From Rebecca billardiae RCC1528 (taxonomy: Eukaryota > Haptophyta): 64,000 bases of DNA. Below, one piece after another: positions 40,421 through 51,036 of the stretch. The stretch covers positions 2,604,001 to 2,668,000 of the forward strand of contig OZ251229.1 of NCBI GenBank assembly GCA_965240325.2, written 5' to 3'. Numbering within the stretch: position 1 is the first letter of the stretch; each line of letters begins with the position of its first letter. Under the pieces are notes generated by a model that was not told the DNA's origin, did no database searches, and worked only from the letters and a program-made list of their open reading frames with translations. Position numbers and translations under genes: made by a program.

Positions 40421-41335
40421 CTGTTAGTATTAACTAACAGTCGTCTGACAGGCTACGAATACAGGCGGCGGTAGCGTCGCTACATCATGACATATATAAT
40501 ATATATATGTATGTATGTATGTATGTATATATATAGATAGATAGATACTATAGATAGATAGATAGTCGATAGGCCACGCGCACGTCGTCGAATATTATTA
40601 AGCGCGCGAATAAGCCGCTACTTATTATTGAATTTGATGATGCCGATGATGCGCAGAAATTAGCGACAGTTGCGGATCCCGCGGCTGGCCCACGCGTTCT
40701 ATGAAGAATGGCACGGCAACCTGCCACCGTGAGCCTTACGACGCACGTTAAAACAAATAAACTGTACTAGGAGTCTCCTACTTCTAGCCGCACTAACTGA
40801 GTAACTTTCTGACTATAAGATAGGGCAAATAATAAAGGCTGCGGACTCCGACATTATTAACCGGGGCCCGTCCTGAATCAACCATCAACCGCACCAAGGT
40901 CCACTGGTCGAGCCTGAGCGTAAATATTGCGACGAATACTACCGAGCATGCGGTAAGCACGCAATAGTATCGTCTGTGTAGTGTCAAGTTAATTAAAGTA
41001 AGTGGCGGCGGCCCGACGGCGACGCGGATCTGTCATCTGAACCCGCCCGAGGCGGCCGCCGCACTGGGGCTGGGCGCGCCAGCCGACTTGCCGAGGGCGA
41101 GGCTAGGCGGCTGATGGGCCGGTCTGCAGACCCGGACCTACGCCCCGGACACCCCCCGACAAGCGGTGGAGGTGTGGGGGTTGGTCCGGTACGGTCCGGC
41201 TGCATGCGCTGGCTGATGGGCGTCAAGCGGCAAGCGCCCGGACGCGAGGGCGAGGCGCCCGGATTGCAAACCGCGCTGGACTCTGGAGGGACGCGAGTCG
41301 CGAGCACCCCGAGATCGCTCCCACGCGCGCGACCA
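40421..41335. other. AT-rich spacer with compound microsatellite
   Basis: 40489-40565 is a compound array of TA, then (TATG)n and (GATA)n units. The rest to 41000 is AT-rich. From 41000 it becomes GC-rich 5' flank of the MYND gene. No gene recognised. Confidence 0.6.
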
Positions 41336-43294
41336 ATGGAGACTGGCAACACGCGCCTCGACCGCGCGGTGCGCGAGGCGCGCGCCGATCCGCAGGCGGC
41401 GCTGGAGCGCCTGCGCGAGGGCGACATCCCAACCATGTTTGCGGCGCAGATACTGCTCGTCTCGCAGCCCGGCCTCTTCTCCGACGCGCCCAAGCTCATC
41501 AAGGCGGTGTGCGCGGGCGTCAACGCGCGCGTCGCCGATGCCGAGCTGGAGCCGCGCCAGCGACGCGACTTGTGGATGTACGCCCTCACGGCGCTGGGCA
41601 ACGCGTGGTACACGATCGACACCGACTCGCCCTCCGCCGCCTCACGCCGCCTCTACGACAGCGCGATGGGCCCGCTGCTCGACCACCTCCAGGCCGCTCT
41701 GGATGATCTCGGCCCAGCCAACGACGGCCCGACGGATGACGGCGGCGAGACGCAGCGCGACATTCGGATGCCCGTCGCGATGCTCGTGTGCAACACCGCG
41801 CGCGAGTGGAACCTTGCCCACTTCGCCAAGCGCCCCGAGCTCGTCCGCCTTTTCCCGCGCCTCGCGGGCGAGCTCGCGGCCGGGGCTGGCTCGGCTAGCG
41901 CCGTCGCGCTGACCGCCGCGTCGGTTCGCGCCCATCGCTCGGCGGTGGCCAAGTCCGTGCACGAGTTCGTGGACAGCCCGGCGGTACGCGCGGTGCTCTG
42001 GTCGGACGAGCAGGGCCTGCGCGGCTGCGTCGAGCTCGCCCGCTCTGCCTCCGCCGCCGGCGCCGCCGAGGCGACCACGCTGGCCATGTGCATCGAGGCG
42101 CTCAATGAACTCGGCCGTGACGGCGACTGCCCGCGGCTGGCCGGGCTGGGCGCGGCGCAGCTGATCGCCGAGGTGGCCGCGCGGCCGAGCGTGCGCGCGG
42201 ACAACGGGCGCCGCGTGCGCACCGGCGCGATCGGCATGGCCTTCAACCTCGTCCTGCACGACCGCGCGGGCGGCAGGGCGGGCGCGTGCCCGGGCGCACG
42301 TGCGCTCTGGCGCGCCGGCGTGCTTGCGCCTCTGCTGAAGGTGCGCGAGGCGCCTGCGGACGCGGAGGAGCGCGAGCTGGCGGGCAACGCGATCGAGGGG
42401 ATGCTCAAGGACGTGGACGGGCTGCGCAAGCACGGCACCGACGCCGAGACCTCCGCCCTCATCAAGCGCGCCGCGCTCCGCCCGGGGCAGGGCCAGCAGG
42501 CGCTCAAGAATGCGGCGGCCATGCTGAACCTGCTGAGCACGGACGGCGAAGGCGCGGCCGAGCGCGCGCGCATGCCGGGCGCGCTCGGCGGCGGCATGCG
42601 CCGCGGCTGCCACAACGCGCTGTGCAACCAGGTGGAGGAGGAGGGCTCGCCGTTCCAGGCGTGCGCGCGCTGCAAGGGCGTGCGCTACTGCAGCCGCGAG
42701 TGCCAGCGCGCGGACTGGAAGGTGCACAAAAAGATGTGCAAGCAGAACGGCGGCGGCGGCGGCGCGGACGGCGGCGGCGGCTCGGCGGACGGCGGCGGCG
42801 CGTCGTCCGGCGTGCGCACGGGCTCCAAGTCGAAGGAGCAGATCGTCAGCGCGTGGATGAGCGAGCACCTCTCGATGGTCCTGTTCACCGCGCGCGGCCT
42901 CGAGGTGAGCCCGGAGAATCTCGTGATCTATCTCGACTTCACCGCGCCGGACGACATGGGCAGCTTCCCCAATCGCGAGATTCTGAGCGAGGAGGAGGCC
43001 ATGGCGGGCGGCGCGCTCAAGGAGCTCGGCTCGCAGCCCGGCCGCGAGTGGTGGAACGAGCGGCAGGAGGCGAACATCGCGTACTACCTCGACAAGCGGC
43101 GGCAGGCGGTCGCGGCGGGCAACGGCGCGCTCCAGATCGTGCACGTCGCGCGCTTCGAAGACTCCATCTTTGCCGGCCGGTACGTGGTGAGCGCCGAGCA
43201 CCGCGCGCAGGTGGAGCGCGCGGGCGCCAACTTTGGCGAGATGATGCTGGCGCGCATCCAGGCGGCCGCCACGCAGATGGGCGTGGGTTCTTGA
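41336..43294 (+). CDS. MYND zinc-finger protein with helical-repeat N-terminal domain
   Basis: A single exon of 652 residues from the ATG at 41336 (METGNTRLDRAVREAR); an in-frame ATG at 41114 adds only low-complexity residues. Residues 1-410 are helical and ARM/RIC8-like in feel (LWMYALTALGNAWYTIDTDS, LVCNTAREWNLAHFAKRPEL, ELAGNAIEGMLKDVDGLRKH), suggesting a solenoid scaffold. The MYND finger is at about 425-465: CHNALCNQ, CARCKGVRYCSRECQ, WKVHKKMC, with all eight ligands present. A Gly/Asp-rich linker and a conserved-looking C-terminal domain follow (ENLVIYLDFTAPDDMG, VHVARFEDSIFAGRYVV). MYND domains bind proline-rich partners; the function is otherwise unknown. Confidence 0.82.
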   Translation: METGNTRLDRAVREARADPQAALERLREGDIPTMFAAQILLVSQPGLFSDAPKLIKAVCAGVNARVADAELEPRQRRDLWMYALTALGNAWYTIDTDSPSAASRRLYDSAMGPLLDHLQAALDDLGPANDGPTDDGGETQRDIRMPVAMLVCNTAREWNLAHFAKRPELVRLFPRLAGELAAGAGSASAVALTAASVRAHRSAVAKSVHEFVDSPAVRAVLWSDEQGLRGCVELARSASAAGAAEATTLAMCIEALNELGRDGDCPRLAGLGAAQLIAEVAARPSVRADNGRRVRTGAIGMAFNLVLHDRAGGRAGACPGARALWRAGVLAPLLKVREAPADAEERELAGNAIEGMLKDVDGLRKHGTDAETSALIKRAALRPGQGQQALKNAAAMLNLLSTDGEGAAERARMPGALGGGMRRGCHNALCNQVEEEGSPFQACARCKGVRYCSRECQRADWKVHKKMCKQNGGGGGADGGGGSADGGGASSGVRTGSKSKEQIVSAWMSEHLSMVLFTARGLEVSPENLVIYLDFTAPDDMGSFPNREILSEEEAMAGGALKELGSQPGREWWNERQEANIAYYLDKRRQAVAAGNGALQIVHVARFEDSIFAGRYVVSAEHRAQVERAGANFGEMMLARIQAAATQMGVGS

Positions 43295-45878
43295 GGAGTG
43301 GCGCCAAGGGGGCGCGCGCACATCAATCAGCAAGTCGTGTCGAGCACCCGCGCCGGCACCGCACTCCGCAGGGGGGGGGGCGCTCGGGGCCCGCGGCTGA
43401 GGCGGACGCCTTCATCGTGAGCGTGGTCAGCCATCATCAGTGTAGTCATGATCATCATCGTCAGCGCAGTCATCTCATCAGCAGCAGCTGTCAAAAGAAT
43501 AAATATAATATATGGCATCCGTACTGAGACGACAGAGTCACTACTCGGTACTCAGACCCGAGACCGCGGCTCACTCGCTAGTCCGCAGTGTGACAGTGAC
43601 TAGTGAGTCCGAGTGTGCCAGTCTGTCTGTGTGAGTGTGACTTACTCTGACTCAACTGTTGATCGACGATATAATAATATAATATATATGATCGGCTACG
43701 CCGATCTTCGGGTAGTAAACAACGAAGTTGAGGGCGCACGGCCCTGGTATCTAGTTGTCGCGCGCGTTCTTCACGACTGCTGAATCACGTTGCGCGCGCG
43801 CCCGGCGCGTCGCCGTACACGAGGGCGACTGCGAGCACGGGTTAGACTGAGAGGGGAGCACGGCGTCGCCCGCCTAGCTGCGGCTAGCATATGTTATTAT
43901 GCCACCTCGCCATCGTCGCAGAGAGTGCAGACTCGCCGCTCGCAGATCTAAGCCTGTGGCTCGTCTCGTCGGTCAGGCAGTCAGGCATCCGTCGAGTGAT
44001 GACTGCGTCAGACGACTGCGCGTTGCAGCCGCAGCCATACCGTACATACATACGCTCTCAGCGGGACTACGCGCGAGTTGTTCATCTGCCCTTCTAACGG
44101 TGCCGGCACGTGGCGCGACGATTCTGGCGTCATTAATGTCATTATCACTTGACGACTCGACTGATCACGACGAGTGCCGTCATCGTCTGGTTCCCCTGAG
44201 AAGTCTTCTGGAATGCATCAGCGACATGCTCCCGCAGCCTGGTCAGTGGTCCAAGCCAGTCACATCCGGCAGCCTGACATCATCCCACCCACATGCCGCG
44301 CGGGCAGAGAGGCGCGCTATGCCCACGCGACTGGCTTCCTAGAAGCTGCCGTGACGGAACGAGTGTCAGCAGTGGACCGCCGGCCGGTGCCGCGCGCCGC
44401 ACCGCCGGGCCCAATGGCAACGATGAACACCCGGTGGCCGGCGGTGCGGCCCTAGGCTAGTGCGCCGGATCTAATTCTATCGCGTATAGAACGACCGGCC
44501 GTGACGCGCTCTGCATCACGTACATTCGGACGCGGCAATGAGCAGCATGCACCACCGTCCGGCCGTCTCAGGTCGCTGTCGTCGGCAGCCAGCCGGTGCC
44601 GGGCACGGTGGCGCCGGGCGCTCGCAGCTGAAGGACCGCGATCAAGGATTGATTGCCAAGTCCGTGAGTGAAGTCGTCAGCCGCGACGACTGGGAAGTTG
44701 AGCCTGATGCTGCCCGCTGCCGGTTCGCGGGACGAATGACGAGCAGCCTATGGTCCGTGAACCTGCGTCAGCTCCTAGAACTCTTCCAGACGTGGTGAGG
44801 ATATCCCTCACTGCGAACTCAGCCCTCTCGCGCTGACGCAGCGCGTAGACCTTGCGGCCTGCTGCGTGCCGCGAGCTATCGGACAGCGCGGCCCGCCGGC
44901 CGCGGGCCTTGGGCGGCGGGTCGACGGCTCCAGGCAGCTGCGGAGGACGCGGAGGCCGGTCGCATCCCGGCCAATGCGTGGGCATCGGCCCGGCGGTTGG
45001 GCCCGTCAGCACGTCGGCAAGCGCTCTGATGCCACTCGACTCTCGAGACTGGCTGCCGAGCCGTGTCGCGCAACCGTGCCCGGCAAGACACGTGGGTCCG
45101 CGCCGAGCGTTCACCGGCCTCCGAACCCGCGCACGCCTACCAGCCCAGGGCCAGGGCACGCGCCGTCGAGCTGCCCAGTCGCAAGCAGCTCGACAGCCCC
45201 GCTGTGTGCGCGCGCCCTGCCGGTCCGTCCGCTGCCCGCTCGAGGGCGAGCACGCGGCGCCTCACCTGTCGACCACGACAGCGCGCCTCGCGTGCACACT
45301 CTGACGGCGAGGCCCGGGATCTGGGCATGCGATGGCACTACCCGCGCCTCCGCCAAGTCTCGGCCTGGCCGAGGGGTGCAACACCGGCCGAGCCCTCGGC
45401 CCGGCGCGCCGCCGCCAGCCTGAATGCGCTGAAAAGCCCCGAAGCCGTGCGCGGCAGGCCTGCGCGTGCGAGCGGCGATGGGCGTGGGCGGCGTTGCGCG
45501 GCGCGAAGTGGGCCAGGGGCATACGTCAGCCTCGACTTTAACTTTGCACTTGCATATGTATGTGATTAAGGCGACAACCGTCCAAAAACGGACAGAGATG
45601 AGATAGGCAGAGAGCCCAGAAATGACGGTTCGTTAGCTCGTACCATTATAAAACTTTACCACCTTGATAACCGTATGAACCAGGGCGCGCGGGAACGTCG
45701 ATTCAAGCTACCCGCGCAATACCATATCGCGTCGCTGCCATCATTGTTGATGAGCGAATTCAGGCCTCATCAACAAATGATCATATGGGTCGAGAGCGAG
45801 AATGTTCGCCTTCAGGCTGTGTCGTTCATCTGAAATACAAGAATTGGATTGCCACCGAACCAAATGTTTGGTTCGCTT
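43295..45878. other. Long spacer next to the transposon
   Basis: Mixed composition; AT-rich near 43490-43690 with a small GATCGGC/GCCGATC inverted repeat at about 43690. A minus frame at 44790-45060 (AALSDSSRHAAGRKVYALRQ) has fair third-position GC and may be a remnant exon, but no family or splice sites fit. From 45560 it is AT-rich up to the element's left end. Confidence 0.35.
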
Positions 45879-45880
45879 TA

Positions 45881-45908
45881 TTACCGATTTTGGGCAACTG
45901 AAAACATG
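45881..45908 (+). repeat. Left terminal inverted repeat, 28 bp
   Basis: Exact reverse complement of 50597-50624; preceded by target-site TA. Confidence 0.95.
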
Positions 45909-46037
45909 AAACTGCACTTTTTTGAAAAACGCACTTCAAAAAGTTTCATCTTTTGAAAACCGGATTTAAAACATGTTTTGTTTTGTTTTTGGAAAACAAG
46001 TTTTGCCAAAACGAAACAAAACATGAAAACGTTTTTC

Positions 46038-46063
46038 AAAACGTGTTTTCAAAACGTGTTTTC
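46038..46063. repeat. Subterminal tandem AAAACGTGTTTTC pair
   Basis: Two abutting 13-bp copies at 46038-46050 and 46051-46063. The same palindromic core recurs in the right subterminal arm, so these are candidate transposase-binding sites. Confidence 0.8.
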
Positions 46064-46342
46064 AAAAAGTGCAAACCTGTTTTCTCTTTTTCAAAAACGT
46101 TTTCACTTTTTGTCTTCTTCCAAAAAGTGACGCTCGAAAACACACGGTGAACAGAATGGCGGCCAAATGTCTACTTCACGGTGGCCGCCGCGCGACGCGG
46201 GCCGGCGGCCTAGTAAGAACCCTGAGCCGGCGCGGACGGGCACTGGCAGGTGCGCAACCACCCAATACATGCTCCAGACACCGCTCACCAGCCCCTGCCA
46301 CTGCGTCTCCTCGTCTACTACTGCCCGCGACACGCGCGAATG

Positions 46343-46990
46343 TCATCTCAATCGCGGCTGCGTCGCGCGACCGCGCGTCCGCGCGCGCATGCGGTGCGCA
46401 GGCGTCAGATGGCGGAGGTGGAGATGCGGTGCGACGCGCATGGACGATCTCGCGCAGACGCACCTCGCTCGCAGGCCCGCTGCCACTGGATGCGCCCGGC
46501 TGCACCGTCCGTTTGCTGCGCGCAGTCGCAGCCGGCCGTTCTTGTCAACGGTGTTGGTGCGCTTCTTCATGATCTTGCCCACGATCACCTGCTTGGCGGC
46601 CTGCTCGACGCGGCCAGCTCGCGGCATGCTCGTGCCGCGTCTGTTCGAGCTCAGCCCGCCCGCCCGGCACGTGCGGTCGCGGAACGTGTTGCCGATGATC
46701 TTGCCGTCGTGCTCCGACGCTTGTGTGCTCGCGCGGTGCAGCGCGCCGCCGAGTCGCACGATGGCGCGAAGGGCGATGGCGACGACCACGTGCGGGTAGC
46801 ACGCGACCGTGCTCGTCCACCGCTTGAGCTCACGCACATACGCGCACCTGGCGTTGAGCGCAGCAAGCACCATCACCTTCACCTCCGCGGCGGTCGTCGG
46901 ACGCCGCCGACGAGTTCGCGCACCGCCGCCAACCACAGTCGGCAGAAGTCCTCACGCGTGAGCTGCGGCTGCTGCGGTGCCTGAGCAGCG
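46343..46990 (-). CDS. Protein-like minus-strand segment inside the transposon
   Basis: The minus strand reads LTREDFCRLWLAAVRELVGG (about 46940-46880), then in another frame RELKRWTSTVACYPHVVVAI, ALRAIVRLGGALHRASTQAS, EHDGKIIGNTFRDRTCRAGG and QVIVGKIMKKRTNTVDKN. Composition is protein-like and basic. Joining the two blocks would need a 35-nt intron, shorter than any other here, so a frameshift is as likely. No DDE motif or known family recognised. It may be the decayed remainder of the transposase or an accessory protein. Confidence 0.3.
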
Positions 46991-47508
46991 TTGGCGTAGC
47001 CCTCGCACGGCACGTTGGCGTCACGCGCGTGCTGCATCCTCTGCTGCCCGCCGTCACCGGCGTGGCCCTGGCGGTACCTGGCCGCACGCGGCGCGCACTA
47101 CGACCTCGTCGTGTCCGCCGACTTTGCGTCTGCCGACGGCTCGGTCCACACTGATCGTCAGCCCTGGGCTCCGCGGGGCCCCGTGCAGCGCCACTGCTGT
47201 GCGACGATCGCATCGATATGACTCACAGCGACTCACGCGTACTTGTGTCGTAGTAGCAGTATGGCAGCGTCATGCAGGGCATCAGACGACTGATAATGAC
47301 GCTGAGGGCTCCTGCCCGAAGCGCACGGGCCCGCGGAGGGATGAAAGTCGAAAGACATGATATAATTCTGGTGAACACAGCTTTAAACAATTTTAATTCG
47401 TGAGGGGAGACCCAGCTCCGACCCCCTTTAATTGTGTGTCCAATACTGCTGAGGAAAGTAATACCGGAGTAGGAATACGAACAATGGGGCCTCAAACGTT
47501 TTTTGATT

Positions 47509-47603
47509 AGGCACGCCTCGGGAATCGAGAACGCACTTGGTTAATTTTTGCGCCAATTAAGGCACGCCTCGGGAATCGATAACGCACGTGGTTAATTTTT
47601 GCG
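47509..47603. repeat. Two-unit 51-bp-period tandem repeat in the transposon
   Basis: GGCACGCCTCGGGAATCGA at 47510 recurs at 47561; about 44 bp match with two or three differences, ending TGGTTAATTTTTGCGC. Confidence 0.85.
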
Positions 47604-47686
47604 CGCGCCGCATAGAGATGTCGTTGCGATTCCCACAAATCTGGCGGCGATCTTAGCGGTACCCCTGTTACCCAGTTCATACCGCC

Positions 47687-48688
47687 TATCCCCTTACCGC
47701 AGGTTGCTTCTATACGAAGCAAAGATGGGTTCGCCCCCGCGGGTGCGTGCTCGGCGGGCAGGTGGACGCCGCGAGAGGGCGCGCGATGGCTGAGAGGCAT
47801 CTTCGTGAGCATGTTCGTGGGCCACCCGAGCCTCATCGCCGCCGCCCTCCCCCTTCTCCGGTGCCACGGCGTCCAAACGGAGTGCCAAACGAGTGTTCGA
47901 GCACGCCCAGAAGCAAAGTTTTGAGGGGTGCTCAGCTCGCCTCTGAGGTGCTCGTATCGCTGCGGTATGGTGCCGCACGCGGTACCGCATCAGGCGGGGT
48001 GAAGGACGTCACCCGCCGGTCGGCTCTCGGGCTGCCAGTCAGTGCCTGTGGTGCTCGGACGCTGCTCTCCGAGCTCGAGATCCATCATGCGGCTTCCTGT
48101 GTGACGTCGGCAATGAGGAGGGTGTACTTGCGCAGCGGGGCGCGCGCGTCGCGCATGCGATCGACACCGAAGCAGACGAAGAAACATGACCGCCCATCCC
48201 GCCGAGCTCCTGGCTGACTTGCACTCGGCAATCACGCCGCGCGCGCGGCCTGCGGCTGCTGCGTGCGCCGCAAGCCGCCAAGCGTGTCACGCGCGACTAT
48301 CAGGTGAGTGAGTTCAGCGCGACGAGTCAGGTGAACGCGCGCAGACCAGCGCGTGCAGTACGTACACCGCCTACAGCCATCTCGACCGATCGCCTACCTG
48401 CCTGAAGCAGCTGCAAGGCGTGCAGCCGGGTGTCGCGGGCACACGGCCAGCCTGGCGGGCACGACACGCCCGTACGGCAGCTCGGCGCGCTGCCGCGCGA
48501 TGCCATCGTGGAGGCATTGTAGCTGGAGGGACCAGTCTGGCGGCTGTCTGAGGGTAGCTAGACCATGCCTGCACAGTATCATGCGGCGTTCAGCGCCCAA
48601 AGGCGCCCTGACTGGCCGCAAGGCGCCCTCAGCGGACGCCGTCAACTTTGCTTCCATACGAAGCAAAGTGAACTGCGGTAAGGGGATA
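47687..48688. repeat. Inverted-repeat pair about 1 kb apart inside the transposon
   Basis: TATCCCCTTACCGCAG at 47687-47702 is the exact reverse complement of 48673-48688. Beside each copy lies a small hairpin of the form TTGCTTC-5 nt-GAAGCAA (about 47705-47722 and 48647-48667). This could mark the ends of a nested insertion. Confidence 0.65.
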
Positions 48689-48762
48689 CAATACGGTGAC
48701 GGTACGCAAAGCGCCTGCCGCTTTTGCCGACGACGCCGGGTCCCCGGTAGGGAGGGGCACGC

Positions 48763-49150
48763 GTGCAGATGCGGAGGCGGAGCGCGGCGGCGTGCGCGCA
48801 ATTCGCCAACGTGCGTGCAGCCCTGGCCATTCTCATCCGCCGCCGGTACCGCGGTGAGGGCGACGCGGGCGGCGCGCGCATGTCGGACGCGCTGTCCACT
48901 GAACACGTCGCGCGCTGGGACGCGCGCGTCGCCGGGCTGCGCGCGCTGGAACTGCGCGATGAGCCGTTTGTGGACCTGGCGCGCCTCGCCGTGCACCCGC
49001 ACGAGGCCACGCGCCCCGGCGCGCGCGCGTCCGCGGCCTCGCACCCAAACTGCGAGACGCCGGCAGCGCTCGACGCGTGCCTCGCGCAGCTGCGCGCGCG
49101 GCTGGCGAGCACGCTGAACGACGTGGACGAGGCGCGCAACGCGGAGCGCC
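48763..49150 (+). CDS. Protein-like plus-strand segment inside the transposon
   Basis: This plus frame has strong third-position GC and reads CAQFANVRAALAILIRRRYR, LSTEHVARWDARVAGLRALE, LRDEPFVDLARLAVHPHEAT and LDACLAQLRARLASTLNDVD. After about 49150 it degenerates. It looks like one exon of a helical host-type protein in opposite orientation to the transposase, possibly captured cargo. Family unknown. Confidence 0.3.
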
Positions 49151-49440
49151 GCGCGGGTCACGCCGCGCGTCGAGCCGCCCCGCGCGCGGCGCGCGACGGC
49201 TGCAGGAGTCTACGCCGTACAGTCGGTTGTGCCCTGCGCCGCTCGCTCCGCACCTGCAGACCGGTGGGCCATCCGCGGTGCGTGCCGTTGCCGCGCCGTC
49301 GTGCCCTAGGGCCGTGCGCAGCGACGACTGCATCGACGCGCGCCTCGCCGTGCGCCTCGGTGGGCCTTGCAGAAGTGCCGCGCTGCCGCGCCGCTGGCTT
49401 AATCGCACGCGCGACTGCGGCGCGCCACCGGATGATACCG

Positions 49441-50373
49441 TTAGTCAGCGCTGAACGGCCAACTCGTCCCATCGTCAGACCCTAACCAGCTTCTCCGTCG
49501 CGTCCTAGACGCGCTGTGTTCGACCAGCCCCACCGGGACAAGGCCGCTAGGCCCCCGCTGTTTATGATGATGAGTGAATTGAGTGATGATCGGCTCGCGT
49601 CCGGACGCGCGCATCATCACGCTGCTCGTCGCGCCCAGATTCCGCTGCTCGCCATGATGACGAACGAAGCACGGACTCCTGCAGGCCGATGTGCTCAGCG
49701 GCGCGCTTACTGCGTCGGCGACAGGATCCTCCATCAGCTCCCGCCCCTGGCCCTGTCGCAGCAGGGCACGGCTGAGGGTCACACCCGCTGATGGCCGGGC
49801 GAGACCAAGCATCAAGCGCGCACGCATGCGCGGTCGCCGCGGCGCACTTGCGCGCACCACCGGAACCTCAACGGTCTTCTTGCGCGTCATGCGGATGACC
49901 TGCATTGCCCTGCAGACGGTCGGCGCGCTGACGCTCAGGCCATACCACAGCGCAAGGCGTGCACACGTTTGGGCCAGCGTGTCTCGCGAGTACATCGTGA
50001 CGAGTGCTTTCAGCAGGAAGAGCTGGGGCAGGTCAAAGATCGGCGGGCCAGAGGACGCGACGCCACCCGACTGCGTGCTCACGATCTGCTGCGTCGCGAG
50101 GTACTCCCGCACCCACTTGAACACGGTCGATTTGGCGACGCCCGTGAGTCGAGCGATCTCGTCGTACGTGCACGACGAGTTGCCCGCGCGCAGTCGGAGG
50201 GCAGTCCCCACGACGCGCTGCCGAAGGCACACGTCGTAGCTCCTACCCTGTCGGTACACGCCGTTGTGCGCGTTGACTGCGATCCGCGGCCGTGGCTCGC
50301 GCGGCATCTCCTGTCGCCGCCGATGCCCGCCGCCGCGCGACGCGGTGGGCAACGGTCTTTCTTTCCTCTCCAA
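49441..50373 (-). CDS. Transposase N-terminal region, paired-like double helix-turn-helix
   Basis: A 310-codon minus-strand frame. After a basic leader, residues about 40-105 form the first HTH (DVCLRQRVVGTALRLRAGNS, TYDEIARLTGVAKSTVFKWV), and residues about 115-170 the second (FDLPQLFLLKALVTMYSRDT, SAPTVCRAMQVIRMTRKKT). This is the bipartite DNA-binding layout of Tc1/mariner and IS630-type transposases, which precedes the DDE/D catalytic domain. From about residue 175 the frame becomes Arg/Ser/His-rich with no catalytic motif, so the true exon probably ends at a GT shortly after RKKTVE, or the gene is truncated. It is encoded close to and pointing away from the right TIR, a normal position. 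Confidence 0.65.
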   Translation of the reverse strand: MERKERPLPTASRGGGHRRRQEMPREPRPRIAVNAHNGVYRQGRSYDVCLRQRVVGTALRLRAGNSSCTYDEIARLTGVAKSTVFKWVREYLATQQIVSTQSGGVASSGPPIFDLPQLFLLKALVTMYSRDTLAQTCARLALWYGLSVSAPTVCRAMQVIRMTRKKTVEVPVVRASAPRRPRMRARLMLGLARPSAGVTLSRALLRQGQGRELMEDPVADAVSAPLSTSACRSPCFVRHHGEQRNLGATSSVMMRASGREPIITQFTHHHKQRGPSGLVPVGLVEHSASRTRRRSWLGSDDGTSWPFSAD

Positions 50374-50419
50374 GAAAACTTTTTCAAAACAAAACTTGAA
50401 ACACGTTTTGAAAACTTAA

Positions 50420-50493
50420 GTTTTGTTTTGTTTTTTTGAAACACGTTTTGAAAACTTGTTTTCAAAACGTGTTTCAAAAAAACAAAACAAAAC
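50420..50493. repeat. Near-perfect palindrome, 36-bp arms, 2-nt centre
   Basis: 50420-50455 and 50458-50493 are exact reverse complements separated by TT. It lies in the right subterminal arm of the transposon and contains the GAAACACGTTTTGAAAAC core. Confidence 0.95.
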
Positions 50494-50596
50494 AAGTTTT
50501 TCGAAAACATGTTTTCAAAAAGATTTTTTTCCAAAACCTGTTTTAAAAAATGAAAAAAAGTTCAAAAAACAAAACAAAACTTGCAAAAACGAAATG

Positions 50597-50624
50597 CATG
50601 TTTTCAGTTGCCCAAAATCGGTAA
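50597..50624 (-). repeat. Right terminal inverted repeat, 28 bp
   Basis: Exact reverse complement of 45881-45908; followed by target-site TA. Confidence 0.95.
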
Positions 50625-51036
50625 TATGCAGAATCTCGTTTCAGTTGAATGGCGGGCGATCGTCTTTCGTTGAAACGGTGTTTTTGAAGCGCAGTTCTCT
50701 TAAGAGAAGAGGGATGCGTCTAATCTAAAACGCTGTTTTTCAGAAGCGCGTGAATCAAAGCTGACGACCCAACCTATCGTTTCTATGGTTGGCGAGCTGT
50801 TTCAGGCTCTTACAATTCAGGCATCTGTTACTATGACGGAATGTTCTAACACACGGCTGGTGTTATGTGCTATTCCACTCTGCATTCCCCTAAGTGTTAC
50901 TATCGTTAAAATTAAGGGGCAGTACAAACGCAATCATTGCGGCAGCGATATCCACTCATACGCGGTGGCCACCTACCGAAAAATCCCCAAAATCCTGCGC
51001 GCATCCTCTTTTTGATTTTGCGGAGCACGTGCGCCG

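Larger units (their letters stand above)
45881..50624. mobile_element. 4.74-kb Tc1/mariner-superfamily-like DNA transposon with TA target-site duplication
   Basis: Perfect 28-bp terminal inverted repeats lie at 45881-45908 and 50597-50624 (outer end TTACCGATTTTGGGCAACTG), each flanked by TA (45879-45880 and 50625-50626), the Tc1/mariner target-site signature. Just inside each end lie AT-rich arms full of AAAACGTGTTTTC-type palindromes (left 45940-46110, right 50375-50590). A minus-strand ORF (49441-50373) has the paired-like double HTH of Tc1/IS630 transposases. I could not find the DDE/D catalytic domain, so the copy is probably defective or its catalytic exon is unrecognised. The interior also carries protein-like blocks on both strands that look unrelated to transposition, and two smaller repeat systems. 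No second copy is in the window. Confidence 0.85.

Noticed and set aside
41642-43333. 563-codon minus-strand frame
   Set aside because: Antisense to the MYND gene; typical His/Arg/Leu shadow.
44852-45569. Several GC-rich plus-strand frames before the transposon
   Set aside because: Arg/Ser/Pro/Ala shadows in all frames; only a minus-strand stretch near 44850 looks slightly protein-like.
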